Of a stretch of DNA of 64,000 bases, positions 18,103 to 25,531 are shown one piece after another. Numbering within the stretch: the first letter of the stretch is position 1; each line of letters opens with the position of its first letter. A program made the translations under genes and the position numbers. This stretch comes from Streptacidiphilus albus JL83 (lineage in GTDB: Bacteria; Actinomycetota; Actinomycetes; Streptomycetales; Streptomycetaceae), in NCBI RefSeq assembly GCF_000744705.1, contig NZ_JQML01000001.1:3048017-3112016 (forward strand). Reading direction: 5' to 3'. The notes under the pieces were generated by a model that saw only the letters and a list, made by a program, of their open reading frames with translations, made no database searches and was not told where the DNA came from.

Positions 18103-20370
18103 TCAACCGGATCGGAGCCGATGGTCGAGGGCGGTATGGCGTCGACCTGCGGAAACGGCCCGCACGGCCTGCGCCAGCGCCCTTCGTGAACCGACCAGGA
18201 CCACGATCTTCTTGGCCCGGGTGACCGCGGTGTAGAGCAGGTTCCGCTGGAGCATCATCCAGGCGCTGGTAGTGACAGGGATCACTACGCAGGGGTACTC
18301 GCTGCCCTGCGAACGGTGGATGGTGACGGCATAGGCGTGGGCCAGTTCGTCCAGTTCGTCGAAGTCGTAGGGGACCTCCTCGTCCTCGTCGGTGAGGACG
18401 GTCAGTCGCTGCTCCTCCAGGTTGAGGCCGGTGACCACACCCACCGTTCCGTTGAAGACCCCGTTCGCGCCTTTGTCATAGTTGTTCCGGATCTGGGTGA
18501 CCTTGTCGCCGACCCGGAAGGTCCGCCCGCCGAAGCGGCGCTCGGGGAGGTCCGGGCGGGACGGCGTGACCGCACCCTGGAGCAGCACATTGAGGTTGCC
18601 CGCCCCGGCCGGTCCGCGGTGCATCGGCGCCAGCACCTGGATGTCCCGGCGCGGGTCGAGGCCGAACCTGGCCGGCAGCCGGCGGGCGACCACGTCGACC
18701 GTGAGCCCGGCGGCGAGCTCGGCGTCCTCCTCCGGGAACAGGAAGAAGTCGGCCAGCCCGTCGGTGATCGGCGGGACGCCCTCGTTGATCCGGTGGGCGT
18801 TGCTGACCACGCCGGACTGGGCCGCCTGCCGGAAGATCCGGGTCAGCCGGACCGCCGGGACCGGGCTGCCCGGCGCCAGCAGGTCCCGCAGCACCTCGCC
18901 CGCACCGACCGAGGGCAGCTGGTCGACGTCGCCCACCAGCAGCAGGTGCGCCCCCGGCGGGACCGCCTTGGCCAGCTTGTTGGCCAGCAGCAGGTCCAGC
19001 ATCGAGGCCTCGTCGACCACCACCAGGTCGGCGTCGAGCGGCCGGTCCCGGTCGTAGGCGGCGTCGCCGCCCGGCTTGAGCTCCAGCAGCCGGTGCACGG
19101 TGGAGGCCTCACAGCCGGTCAGCTCGGCCAGCCGCTTGGCCGCCCGCCCGGTGGGCGCGGCCAGCACGATCTTCGCCCCCCTGGCCTGGGCCAGGGTGAC
19201 GATGGAGCGCACCGTGAAGGACTTGCCGCAGCCGGGCCCGCCGGTCAGCACGGCGACCTTCCGGGTCAGCGCCAGCCGGACCGACTGCTCCTGCTCCGGG
19301 GCGAGGTCGGCCCCGGTCCGGCCGCGGAGCCAGGTCAGCGCCCGGCCCCAGTCGACGTCGGCGAAGGCCGAGAGCCGGTCCTCCGTGGTCCGCAGCAGCC
19401 GCAGCAGCTGCCCGGCCAGGGAGATCTCGGCCCGGTGGAAGGGGACCAGGTAGACGGCGGCCAGCCGCTCCCCGGCGGTGTCGGAGTCGGCGCCGCCGTG
19501 CTCGGGCGGCAGCTCCTCGCGGACCACGCCCTCCTCCGCGACCAGCTCGGCCAGGCACTCGATGACCAGGCCGACGTCGACCGCGAGCAGCTTCACCGCG
19601 TCCGAGATCAGCTGCTCCTCGGGCAGGAAGCAGTGGCCCTGGTCGGCGCTCTGGGAGAGCGCGTACTGGAGGCCGGCCTTGACCCGCTGCGGGCTGTCGT
19701 GCGGGATGCCGACGGCCTGGGCGATCCGGTCGGCGGTCAGGAAGCCGATCCCCCAGACGTCCGCCGCCAGCCGGTAGGGCTCGTTGCGGACCACGGTGAT
19801 GGAGGCGTCGCCGTAGTTCTTGTAGATCCGCACGGCCAGCGAGGTGGACACGCCGACGCCCTGGAGGAAGACCATGACCTCCTTGATCGCCTTCTGCTCC
19901 TCCCAGGCGGCGGCGATCAACTTGGTCCGCTTGGGCCCGAGTTTGGGGACCTCGATCAGCCGCTCCGGCTGCTGCTCGATGACGTCCAGGGTGTCGGTGC
20001 CGAAGTGCTCGACGATCCGGTCGGCCAGGCGCGGGCCGATGCCCTTGATCAGCCCGGAGCCCAGGTAGCGGCGGATGCCCTGGATGGTGGCCGGCAGCAC
20101 GGTGGTGTAGTTCTCCACGGTGAACTGCTTGCCGTACTGCGGGTGGCTGCCCCAGCGGCCCTGGAGCCGCAGGCTCTCGCCGGGCTGCGCGCCCAGCAGC
20201 GCGCCGACGACGGTCAGCAGGTCGTTGGCGCCCCGGCCGGTGTCGACCCGGGCGACGGTGTAGCCGGTCTCCTCGTTGGCGTAGGTGATCCGCTCCAGGA
20301 CGCCGGTGACCTCGGCGAGCTGGATCTGCGGCGCCCCCGGCCCGGCCGGCCTGCGCTGGTCGGCTGTCAT
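18103..20370 (-). CDS. recD2: RecD2-type ATP-dependent DNA helicase
   Basis: 755 residues, a superfamily 1B helicase. The N-terminal OB-like domain ('VTGVLERITYANEETGYTVARV') and paired helix-hairpin-helix motifs ('IRRYLGSGLIKGIGPRLADRIVEHFG') mark the RecD2/YrrC group that works without RecB and RecC. Walker A 'GGPGCGKSFT' lies near residue 375, followed by 'DEASML', a Gln-rich motif IV and the C-terminal UvrD-like part 'DELAHAYAVTIHRSQGSEY'. It should unwind DNA 5' to 3' in repair. The ATG at 20370 has only a weak ribosome-binding site. It lies upstream of and parallel to citrate synthase, 169 bases away. Confidence 0.93.
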   Translation of the reverse strand: MTADQRRPAGPGAPQIQLAEVTGVLERITYANEETGYTVARVDTGRGANDLLTVVGALLGAQPGESLRLQGRWGSHPQYGKQFTVENYTTVLPATIQGIRRYLGSGLIKGIGPRLADRIVEHFGTDTLDVIEQQPERLIEVPKLGPKRTKLIAAAWEEQKAIKEVMVFLQGVGVSTSLAVRIYKNYGDASITVVRNEPYRLAADVWGIGFLTADRIAQAVGIPHDSPQRVKAGLQYALSQSADQGHCFLPEEQLISDAVKLLAVDVGLVIECLAELVAEEGVVREELPPEHGGADSDTAGERLAAVYLVPFHRAEISLAGQLLRLLRTTEDRLSAFADVDWGRALTWLRGRTGADLAPEQEQSVRLALTRKVAVLTGGPGCGKSFTVRSIVTLAQARGAKIVLAAPTGRAAKRLAELTGCEASTVHRLLELKPGGDAAYDRDRPLDADLVVVDEASMLDLLLANKLAKAVPPGAHLLLVGDVDQLPSVGAGEVLRDLLAPGSPVPAVRLTRIFRQAAQSGVVSNAHRINEGVPPITDGLADFFLFPEEDAELAAGLTVDVVARRLPARFGLDPRRDIQVLAPMHRGPAGAGNLNVLLQGAVTPSRPDLPERRFGGRTFRVGDKVTQIRNNYDKGANGVFNGTVGVVTGLNLEEQRLTVLTDEDEEVPYDFDELDELAHAYAVTIHRSQGSEYPCVVIPVTTSAWMMLQRNLLYTAVTRAKKIVVLVGSRRALAQAVRAVSAGRRHTALDHRLRSG

Positions 20371-20556
20371 CTGCCACCCGCTCCCAAGTTGCTGCGGTCC
20401 GCTGTGGGTGCACCGTACCGCCCGGCTCCGACAGCCACCGCCCCCTCGAACGGCGCAGCGCGCGGCCGGTGTCGGGGAAGAACTCGCCATGGGGCACTGT
20501 TGCGAGTGTCGATCGCATCTGTTCCGGTACCAGCACCCCTTCGCGGAGGTCTTCCC

Positions 20557-21045
20557 ATGAGCCTGTACGACATCCCGCTGCACACCCTGACCGGTGACGC
20601 CACCAGCCTGGCCGAGTACCGGGGCCGGGCCGTGCTGGTGGTCAACGTCGCCTCCAAGTGCGGCCTGACGCCGCAGTACGCGGGCCTGGAGCGGCTCCAG
20701 CAGCAGTACGGCGAGCGCGGGCTCACCGTGCTCGGGGTGCCCTGCAACCAGTTCGCCGGGCAGGAGCCGGGCAGCGCCGAGGAGATCCAGGCCTTCTGCT
20801 CGACCACCTACGGCGTCAGCTTCCCGCTGCTGGCGAAGGCCGACGTCAACGGCGAGGGCCGGCACCCGCTCTACACCGAGCTGGTCCGGACCGAGGACGC
20901 CGCGGGCGAGGCCGGCGACATCACCTGGAACTTCGAGAAGTTCCTGCTCTCCCCCGCGGGCGAGGTCGTCGGCCGGTTCCGGCCGCGCACCGAGCCGGAG
21001 TCGGCGGAGGTCGTCGCCGCGATCGAGGCGCAGCTGCCGAACTGA
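20557..21045 (+). CDS. Glutathione peroxidase family thiol peroxidase
   Basis: 162 residues. It carries the peroxidatic cysteine in 'ASKCGLTPQY' (Cys35), then 'PCNQF' and 'WNFEKFL', which supply the Gln, Asn and Trp of the active site. The cysteine replaces the selenocysteine of animal enzymes. The resolving cysteine candidate is in 'AFCSTTYG'. Actinobacteria lack glutathione in most lineages, so the reductant is probably thioredoxin or mycothiol. ATG 20557 has a GCGGAGGT site. It is divergent from recD2. Confidence 0.93.
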   Translation: MSLYDIPLHTLTGDATSLAEYRGRAVLVVNVASKCGLTPQYAGLERLQQQYGERGLTVLGVPCNQFAGQEPGSAEEIQAFCSTTYGVSFPLLAKADVNGEGRHPLYTELVRTEDAAGEAGDITWNFEKFLLSPAGEVVGRFRPRTEPESAEVVAAIEAQLPN

Positions 21046-21098
21046 GCGGAGGCGGACCGCCTGTACCGTGCCCCGGCCCGAGCCCTAGGCTGAGGATC

Positions 21099-21554
21099 AT
21101 GACTGACCTCAGCTTCCGTCGGGCCGGCATCGCGGACCTGCCCGCGATCGTGGCCATGCTCGCGGACGACGAACTAGGCGCCCAGCGCGAGTCCCGCAAC
21201 GATCTGACGCCGTATCTGGCGGCCTTCGAACGAATAGACCGCGATCCCGGCCAGCACCTGCTGGTCGCGGACCGCGGCATCGAGGTCGTCGGGACCCTGC
21301 AGCTGTCGGTGATACCGGGCCTGTCCCGGCGCGGCGCCACCCGCACGGTCATCGAGGCGGTGCGGGTCCGGGCCTCCGAGCGCGGCACCGGGCTGGGCAG
21401 CCTGCTGATCGAGTACGCCATCGAGGAGTCCCGCCGGCTCGGGGCCGACCTGGTCCAGCTGACCTCGGACGCGAGCCGGGCCGACGCCCACCGCTTCTAC
21501 GAGCGGATGGGCTTCGTCGGCTCCCACGTCGGCTTCAAGCTCAGCCTCGGCTGA
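21099..21554 (+). CDS. GNAT family N-acetyltransferase
   Basis: 151 residues. The acetyl-CoA loop 'RASERGTGLGSLLIEYAI' and the C-terminal 'SDASRADAHRFYERMGFVGSHVGFKL' are those of PhnO/RimI-like GNATs that act on amino acids or small amines. ATG 21099 follows TGAGGATC. It starts 53 bases after the peroxidase gene on the same strand and may be in the same transcript. The acceptor is unknown. Confidence 0.87.
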   Translation: MTDLSFRRAGIADLPAIVAMLADDELGAQRESRNDLTPYLAAFERIDRDPGQHLLVADRGIEVVGTLQLSVIPGLSRRGATRTVIEAVRVRASERGTGLGSLLIEYAIEESRRLGADLVQLTSDASRADAHRFYERMGFVGSHVGFKLSLG

Positions 21555-21577
21555 TCCCGGCCGCCCCCGGCGCGGGA

Positions 21578-21922
21578 TCAACCCGCGCTGGGCTCGTCCT
21601 CGCTCAGGTTGCGCTGCACGGTGCCGGGCAGGCCGTTGTCGCGGTGCCACTCGGCGACGAGCTCGTCCTTGACGCCGAAGCGCACCAGGTGGCGGCCGAC
21701 GACGTCCTCCAGCTGGTCGAGGTGCTCGGCCTCGCCCTCGACGGCGAGCAGCAGCACGCCGGGCTCGGCGGTCAGCGTGGCGGTGCCACGGCCGAAGGTC
21801 ACGGCGCCGAGGCCGGTCTCCTCGTCCCAGCTGGTCTCGACCTTGCGGCCGAGGTGGGAGGCGAGCTGCTTGGCGTAGCGGTGCGGGCGGTCGGTGACGA
21901 CACGGGCTTCGGAGCGGGGCAT
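21578..21922 (-). CDS. DUF2218 domain protein, probably iron-regulated
   Basis: 114 residues that fit DUF2218: 'TDRPHRYAKQLASHLGRKV' at the start and a compact alpha/beta body with 'LEDVVGRHLVRFG'. DUF2218 proteins are often found beside siderophore or iron-uptake genes in actinobacteria, but the activity is unknown. ATG 21922 has a GGAGGA site. A DtxR/IdeR-type iron box lies 55 bases upstream, which supports control by iron. It converges with the GNAT gene and is divergent from a MarR gene. Confidence 0.85.
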   Translation of the reverse strand: MPRSEARVVTDRPHRYAKQLASHLGRKVETSWDEETGLGAVTFGRGTATLTAEPGVLLLAVEGEAEHLDQLEDVVGRHLVRFGVKDELVAEWHRDNGLPGTVQRNLSEDEPSAG

Positions 21923-21977
21923 GGGTGTCCTCCGGGACAGCTGGGGCCCTGCGGGCTCTCATGGGCGCAGGATCTAT

Positions 21978-21991
21978 TTAGGCTAGCCTAA
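21978..21991. promoter_or_regulatory. Iron box (DtxR/IdeR/DmdR type)
   Basis: TTAGGCTAGCCTAA is a perfect 14-bp palindrome. It matches the inner part of the actinobacterial iron-box consensus (TTAGGTTAGGCTAACCTAA) with one change. It sits between the DUF2218 gene and the marR gene, 55 and 111 bases from their starts. Confidence 0.8.
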
Positions 21992-22102
21992 TGGAAAATA
22001 TGAGCAAAGCTCTCTAATTTCTCGGTGACAACCGGCGCCGGGCCCTCCGGCCCGGTGTTCGAGGCCGATATCCTGGTTCTCCCACCGAACCAGGAGCCCC
22101 GA

Positions 22103-22591
22103 GTGACCGTCGATGTCCCCGCCGAGGTGGAGCTGGCGGACGCCGTCATGCGCGCGAGCAAGCGCATGCGCCGAGGCACGTTCCATCGACTCTCCCCGTA
22201 CGGGATCACGCCCTCGCAGGGACGTGCCCTGGACGTGCTGGCCCGGAGCCCGCACCAGAGCGGTCGGATCCGGCTGAACCAGCTGGCGGACCGGCTGCAC
22301 ATCGCCCCGCGCTCGGTGACCACCGTCGTCGACGCGCTGGAGGCGGCCGGCCTGGTGGCCCGGGTCCAGGACCCGGAGGACCGCCGGGCGATCCTGCTCC
22401 AGCTGACCGAGGCCGGCGAGCGGATGGTCGAGGAGATCAGCCGGGTCCGCCAGGAGGTCGCCGAGGAGTACTTCGGCGCCATCGCACCCGAACAGCGGAG
22501 CAGCCTGCTCCAGCTGCTGCGGACCGTGGACGAGGCGTACGAGCAGGCCCATCCGCACCACGGGCACCACCACGGCCAGCCGGTGCCGTAG
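22103..22591 (+). CDS. MarR family transcriptional regulator with His-rich tail
   Basis: 162 residues. The winged-helix core is 'GITPSQGRALDVLARSPHQSGRIRLNQLADRLHIAPRSVTTVVDALEAAGLVARVQDPEDRR'. The last residues, 'HPHHGHHHGQ', hold six histidines, unusual for MarR proteins and a possible metal-binding tail. GTG 22103 is six bases after AGGAG. The longer frame from 22025 lacks a site. It is divergent from the iron-box-controlled DUF2218 gene, so the two may share control by iron or another metal. Confidence 0.82.
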   Translation: MTVDVPAEVELADAVMRASKRMRRGTFHRLSPYGITPSQGRALDVLARSPHQSGRIRLNQLADRLHIAPRSVTTVVDALEAAGLVARVQDPEDRRAILLQLTEAGERMVEEISRVRQEVAEEYFGAIAPEQRSSLLQLLRTVDEAYEQAHPHHGHHHGQPVP

Positions 22592-22675
22592 ACCGCCGGC
22601 CGCAGAGCCGGGGCCGTCACCCGCATGCCCTCGGTCGGTGGCGGCGCGCCCGACCGCCCGCGAGCATCGGTCCAT

Positions 22676-23515
22676 ATGACGCACCGTTCGCCGTACCACC
22701 GCCCGCTCCAGCGCCTCCTGACGGTCCGTCCGCCGGCCGCCCGCTGCCGCCGGATGCTGTCCGCGCTGGTGATCGCCCTGACTCCGCTCCAGGTCCTGGC
22801 CCCGGCCGCCCCCGCCGCCGCGCTCGCGCCCACGCTGCGGCCGGGGTCCGCCCCCTTCCTCGGCGCCCCCAGGGTCGGCGCCGTCTTCGCCACCGTGAAC
22901 GGCAGGCCGAACGGTCACTTCTGCACCGCCTCGGTGGTCGACAGCCCCGGCCACGACCTGCTGGTCACCGCCGCGCACTGCGTCGTCGCCCCGGGCAGCG
23001 GCCGGGCCCGCGACGGCCTGGTCTTCGTCCCCGGCTACCACGCCGGCCAGGAGCCCTACGGGCGCTGGCGGGTCCGGGCGGTGGTGGTGGACATCCGCTG
23101 GGCGCAGCACGGCGACCCGGACTACGACGTGGCCTTCCTGAAGACGGTCCCGGTCACCGGCGCCCGCCGGGTGCAGGACGCCGTCGGCGCCGAGGCCATC
23201 GCCTTCAACGCCCCGCACCGGGTCGGGGCCGTGGCCGTCGGCTACCCGAGCGGCACCGAGATCCCGGTCCGCTGCCGCAGCAGCCTGCACGAGTTCGGCG
23301 GCGGCCAGTCGGAGTTCGACTGCCCGGGGCTGCCCAACGGGACCAGTGGCGGGCCGCTGCTGGCCGGCGGCGACCCGGCCGGCGCCGGGCGCGGCACCGT
23401 CGTCGGCGTCATCGGCGGCTACCAGCAGGGCGGCCTCAGCCCGGACGTCTCCTACACGCCGTACTTCGGCTCCGGGATCGCCCAGGTCTACCGGAAGGCG
23501 CTGGCCGTGCGCTGA
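22676..23515 (+). CDS. Secreted trypsin-like serine protease
   Basis: 279 residues. A signal sequence (about residues 25-50, 'MLSALVIALTPLQVLAPAAPAAA') follows a long basic N-region. The mature part has the chymotrypsin-fold triad: His in 'VTAAHC', Asp in 'DPDYDVAFL' and Ser in 'GTSGGPL'. It belongs to the V8/glutamyl-endopeptidase-like group common in streptomycetes and probably acts outside the cell. Two cysteine pairs (HFCTA/AHC and RCRSS/DCPG) could form disulphides. ATG 22676 was chosen over the ATG at 22625 because the signal region then starts nearer the N-terminus. Neither has a strong ribosome-binding site. Confidence 0.85.
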   Translation: MTHRSPYHRPLQRLLTVRPPAARCRRMLSALVIALTPLQVLAPAAPAAALAPTLRPGSAPFLGAPRVGAVFATVNGRPNGHFCTASVVDSPGHDLLVTAAHCVVAPGSGRARDGLVFVPGYHAGQEPYGRWRVRAVVVDIRWAQHGDPDYDVAFLKTVPVTGARRVQDAVGAEAIAFNAPHRVGAVAVGYPSGTEIPVRCRSSLHEFGGGQSEFDCPGLPNGTSGGPLLAGGDPAGAGRGTVVGVIGGYQQGGLSPDVSYTPYFGSGIAQVYRKALAVR

Positions 23516-23565
23516 CCGGTCCGGGGCTGGTCCGGGACCGGTCCGGGGCCCGGCCGGTCCGGGGC
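23516..23565. repeat. Three short direct repeats before a lysR gene
   Basis: CCGGTCCGGGGC occurs at 23516-23527, 23538-23549 and 23554-23565, filling the space between the protease stop and the lysR start. Spacing is irregular. It could be slippage-derived filler or binding sites. I cannot tell which. Confidence 0.7.
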
Positions 23566-23582
23566 TGGTTAGGCTGGGCGGC

Positions 23583-24563
23583 ATGATGGACCTCGGACGT
23601 CTGCGGGCGCTGCACGCCGTCGCGGTGCACGGCTCCGTGGGCGGGGCCGCCGCGGCACTCGGCTACACCCCGTCCGCGATCTCCCAGCAGATCACCAAGC
23701 TGGAGCGGGAGACCCGGACCCCGCTGCTGGAGAAGCGCGGCCGGGGCGTCGTGCTGACCGACGCCGCCCGCGAGCTGGCGGCCGCGGCGGAGCAGGTGCT
23801 GGCACTGGTCGAGTCGGCGGAGGTGGCGCTGGAGGAGCGCCGGGGACAGGTCTCCGGACGGCTGGTCATGGCCGCCTTCGCCACCGCCGCGCGCGGGCTG
23901 ATGCCGTCCGTCCTGGCCGACCTGACGGCCCGCTACCCGGAGCTGGAGCTCCGGCTGCTGGAGAGCGACCCCTACCCGATGGCCGAACTCGTCGGCCGCG
24001 GCGAGGTCGACCTCGCGGTGGTGCAGGACTGGCCGAACACCCCGCTCCCGGTGCCGGAGGGCGTCGCCCGGCTCCCGCTGGGCGAGGACCCGGTGGACGT
24101 GCTGCTGCCCGCCGGCCACCCGCTGGCCGCGCTCCCCGAGCTGACCGTGGCGGACCTGGCCGGCCAGCAGTGGATCAGCGTCCCGCCGGGCAACATCTGC
24201 CACGACTGGCTGGTCCGGACCATGCGCGAGGCCGGCGAGGAGCCGGACGTCCGCTTCCAGGTCGGCGAGTTCGAGACCCAGATCGCGCTGATCGCGGCCG
24301 GGCTCGGCACCGGTCTGGTGCCCCGGCTCGGCCGGGGGGCGCTGCCGGAGGGCGTGGTCGCCCGGTCCGTCCGTCCCGAGCCGAGCCGGCGGGTGTTCGC
24401 GCTCTGGCGGGAGCAGGCGACCCGTCGGCCGGCGATCGCCGCCGCGCTGGAGACCCTGCGGGCCCGCTGGCCGGAGCGGGAGTCGGCCCCGGTGCCCGCC
24501 CCGGTCCCCACCCCCGTTCCGGTCCCGGTGCCGGGCTCCGGCTTCAGCTCGCGAGGCCGATGA
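23583..24563 (+). CDS. LysR family transcriptional regulator
   Basis: 326 residues. The N-terminal HTH 'LRALHAVAVHGSVGGAAAALGYTPSAISQQITKLERETRTPLLEKRGRGVVLT' is typical. The effector domain follows ('GEDPVDVLLPAGHPLA', 'VGEFETQIALIAAGLGTGLVPR'). The last 30 residues are a Pro/Val repeat tail (APVPAPVPTPVPVPVP). It overlaps the opposing ZIP gene by 20 bp, so part of this tail is encoded opposite the ZIP C-terminus. Start ATG 23583 or 23586. Target genes are not evident, as LysR genes usually control a divergent neighbour and none is present. Confidence 0.88.
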   Translation: MMDLGRLRALHAVAVHGSVGGAAAALGYTPSAISQQITKLERETRTPLLEKRGRGVVLTDAARELAAAAEQVLALVESAEVALEERRGQVSGRLVMAAFATAARGLMPSVLADLTARYPELELRLLESDPYPMAELVGRGEVDLAVVQDWPNTPLPVPEGVARLPLGEDPVDVLLPAGHPLAALPELTVADLAGQQWISVPPGNICHDWLVRTMREAGEEPDVRFQVGEFETQIALIAAGLGTGLVPRLGRGALPEGVVARSVRPEPSRRVFALWREQATRRPAIAAALETLRARWPERESAPVPAPVPTPVPVPVPGSGFSSRGR

Positions 24564-25359
24564 CCAGCCACATGAAGCCGGTGCCGGCCAGGGTGCAGAG
24601 CAGCGTGGAGCGCGAGGGGTGCGGGCTGTGCGCCTCGGGCAGGATGTCCGAGGTCGCCAGATACATCAGGAACCCGGCGAAGAAGCCCAGGTAGAGCCCG
24701 ACCAGGTGCTCCGGGATGGTGAACAGCAGGGTGATCCCGGCCCCGAGCACCGGGGCCGCGGCGTCGCAGCCGAGCAGCACCAGCGCCCGGCGCCGGTCGT
24801 TCCCGTAGAGCCGGGTGATCGTGTAGGTGTTGAAGCCGTCCGCGAAGTCGTGCGAGATGACCGCGATCGCGACCACCGCCCCGAACCGGTCGCCGACCTG
24901 GAAGGCCGCGCCGATCGCGAAGCCGTCCATCACGCTGTGCAGGCAGAGCGCGGCGGCCGCGGCCAGCCCCAGGTTCTCGCTGCGCCCGTGGGCATGACCG
25001 GGGCCGGCCCCGGCGACCGCGCCCTGCGGGTGGCCGTGCCCCGGTATCGACAGGTGCGGCGGGCCGGTGTGCCGGTGCTCCGCGTACTCGGACTCGTGCG
25101 CCCGGTGGATGGCGACCGAGCGCTCCACGACGTGCAGCACCAGGAAGCCCAGGACGAACATCAGCAGCCCCTCCGGCACCCCGAACAGGTCCTCGGACGC
25201 GGCGTGGAGGGCCTCCGGCAGCAGGTCGAAGCCGACCACGCCGAGCATCAGGCCGGCGGCCAGCCCGAGGACCAGGTGCCGCCGGTCGCCGACCCGGCCC
25301 GCGACCAGGCCGCCGACCAGCGTCATCAGAAAGGCCCCGAGGGCCACGATCACCGGCAT
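24544..25359 (-). CDS. ZIP family metal transporter
   Basis: 271 residues and eight membrane helices. The loop between helices 3 and 4 is histidine-rich ('HRHTGPPHLSIPGHGHPQG', 'GPGHAHG'), and the ion path motifs are 'LHSVMDGFAIGAAF' and 'SHDFADGFNTYTI' in helices 4 and 5. ZIP proteins move zinc, iron or manganese into the cytoplasm. The cation is not certain. The second motif has SHDFADG instead of the usual HExPEG, which may alter selectivity. Start ATG 25359 with a GGGGGTGG site. The GTG at 25395 has none. It converges on lysR with a 20-bp overlap. Confidence 0.87.
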   Translation of the reverse strand: MPVIVALGAFLMTLVGGLVAGRVGDRRHLVLGLAAGLMLGVVGFDLLPEALHAASEDLFGVPEGLLMFVLGFLVLHVVERSVAIHRAHESEYAEHRHTGPPHLSIPGHGHPQGAVAGAGPGHAHGRSENLGLAAAAALCLHSVMDGFAIGAAFQVGDRFGAVVAIAVISHDFADGFNTYTITRLYGNDRRRALVLLGCDAAAPVLGAGITLLFTIPEHLVGLYLGFFAGFLMYLATSDILPEAHSPHPSRSTLLCTLAGTGFMWLVIGLAS

Positions 25360-25531
25360 CAGGCCACCCCCGCGCTCACGAAGCAGGACTCTCACGAAGG
25401 AGGACGGCGGCGTCCTGCCCAGCCGCCGCCGTCCTCCGTGTGGGCCGAACCCGTGCCCTCGACTCCATCGTGGCCGGTGCCGCGCACCCCCGCCCGCCGG
25501 AATGCTCCGGACGGGGCGTCAGCCGCTGCGG

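Noticed and set aside
18316..21045. Very long plus-strand frame opposite recD2
   Set aside because: Antisense shadow of a clear helicase gene. Its predicted protein is low-complexity (Gly/Asp/Gln/Val-rich) until it enters the real peroxidase gene.
20557..21045. Selenoprotein
   Set aside because: The active-site residue is an ordinary cysteine codon (TGC) and no in-frame TGA occurs.
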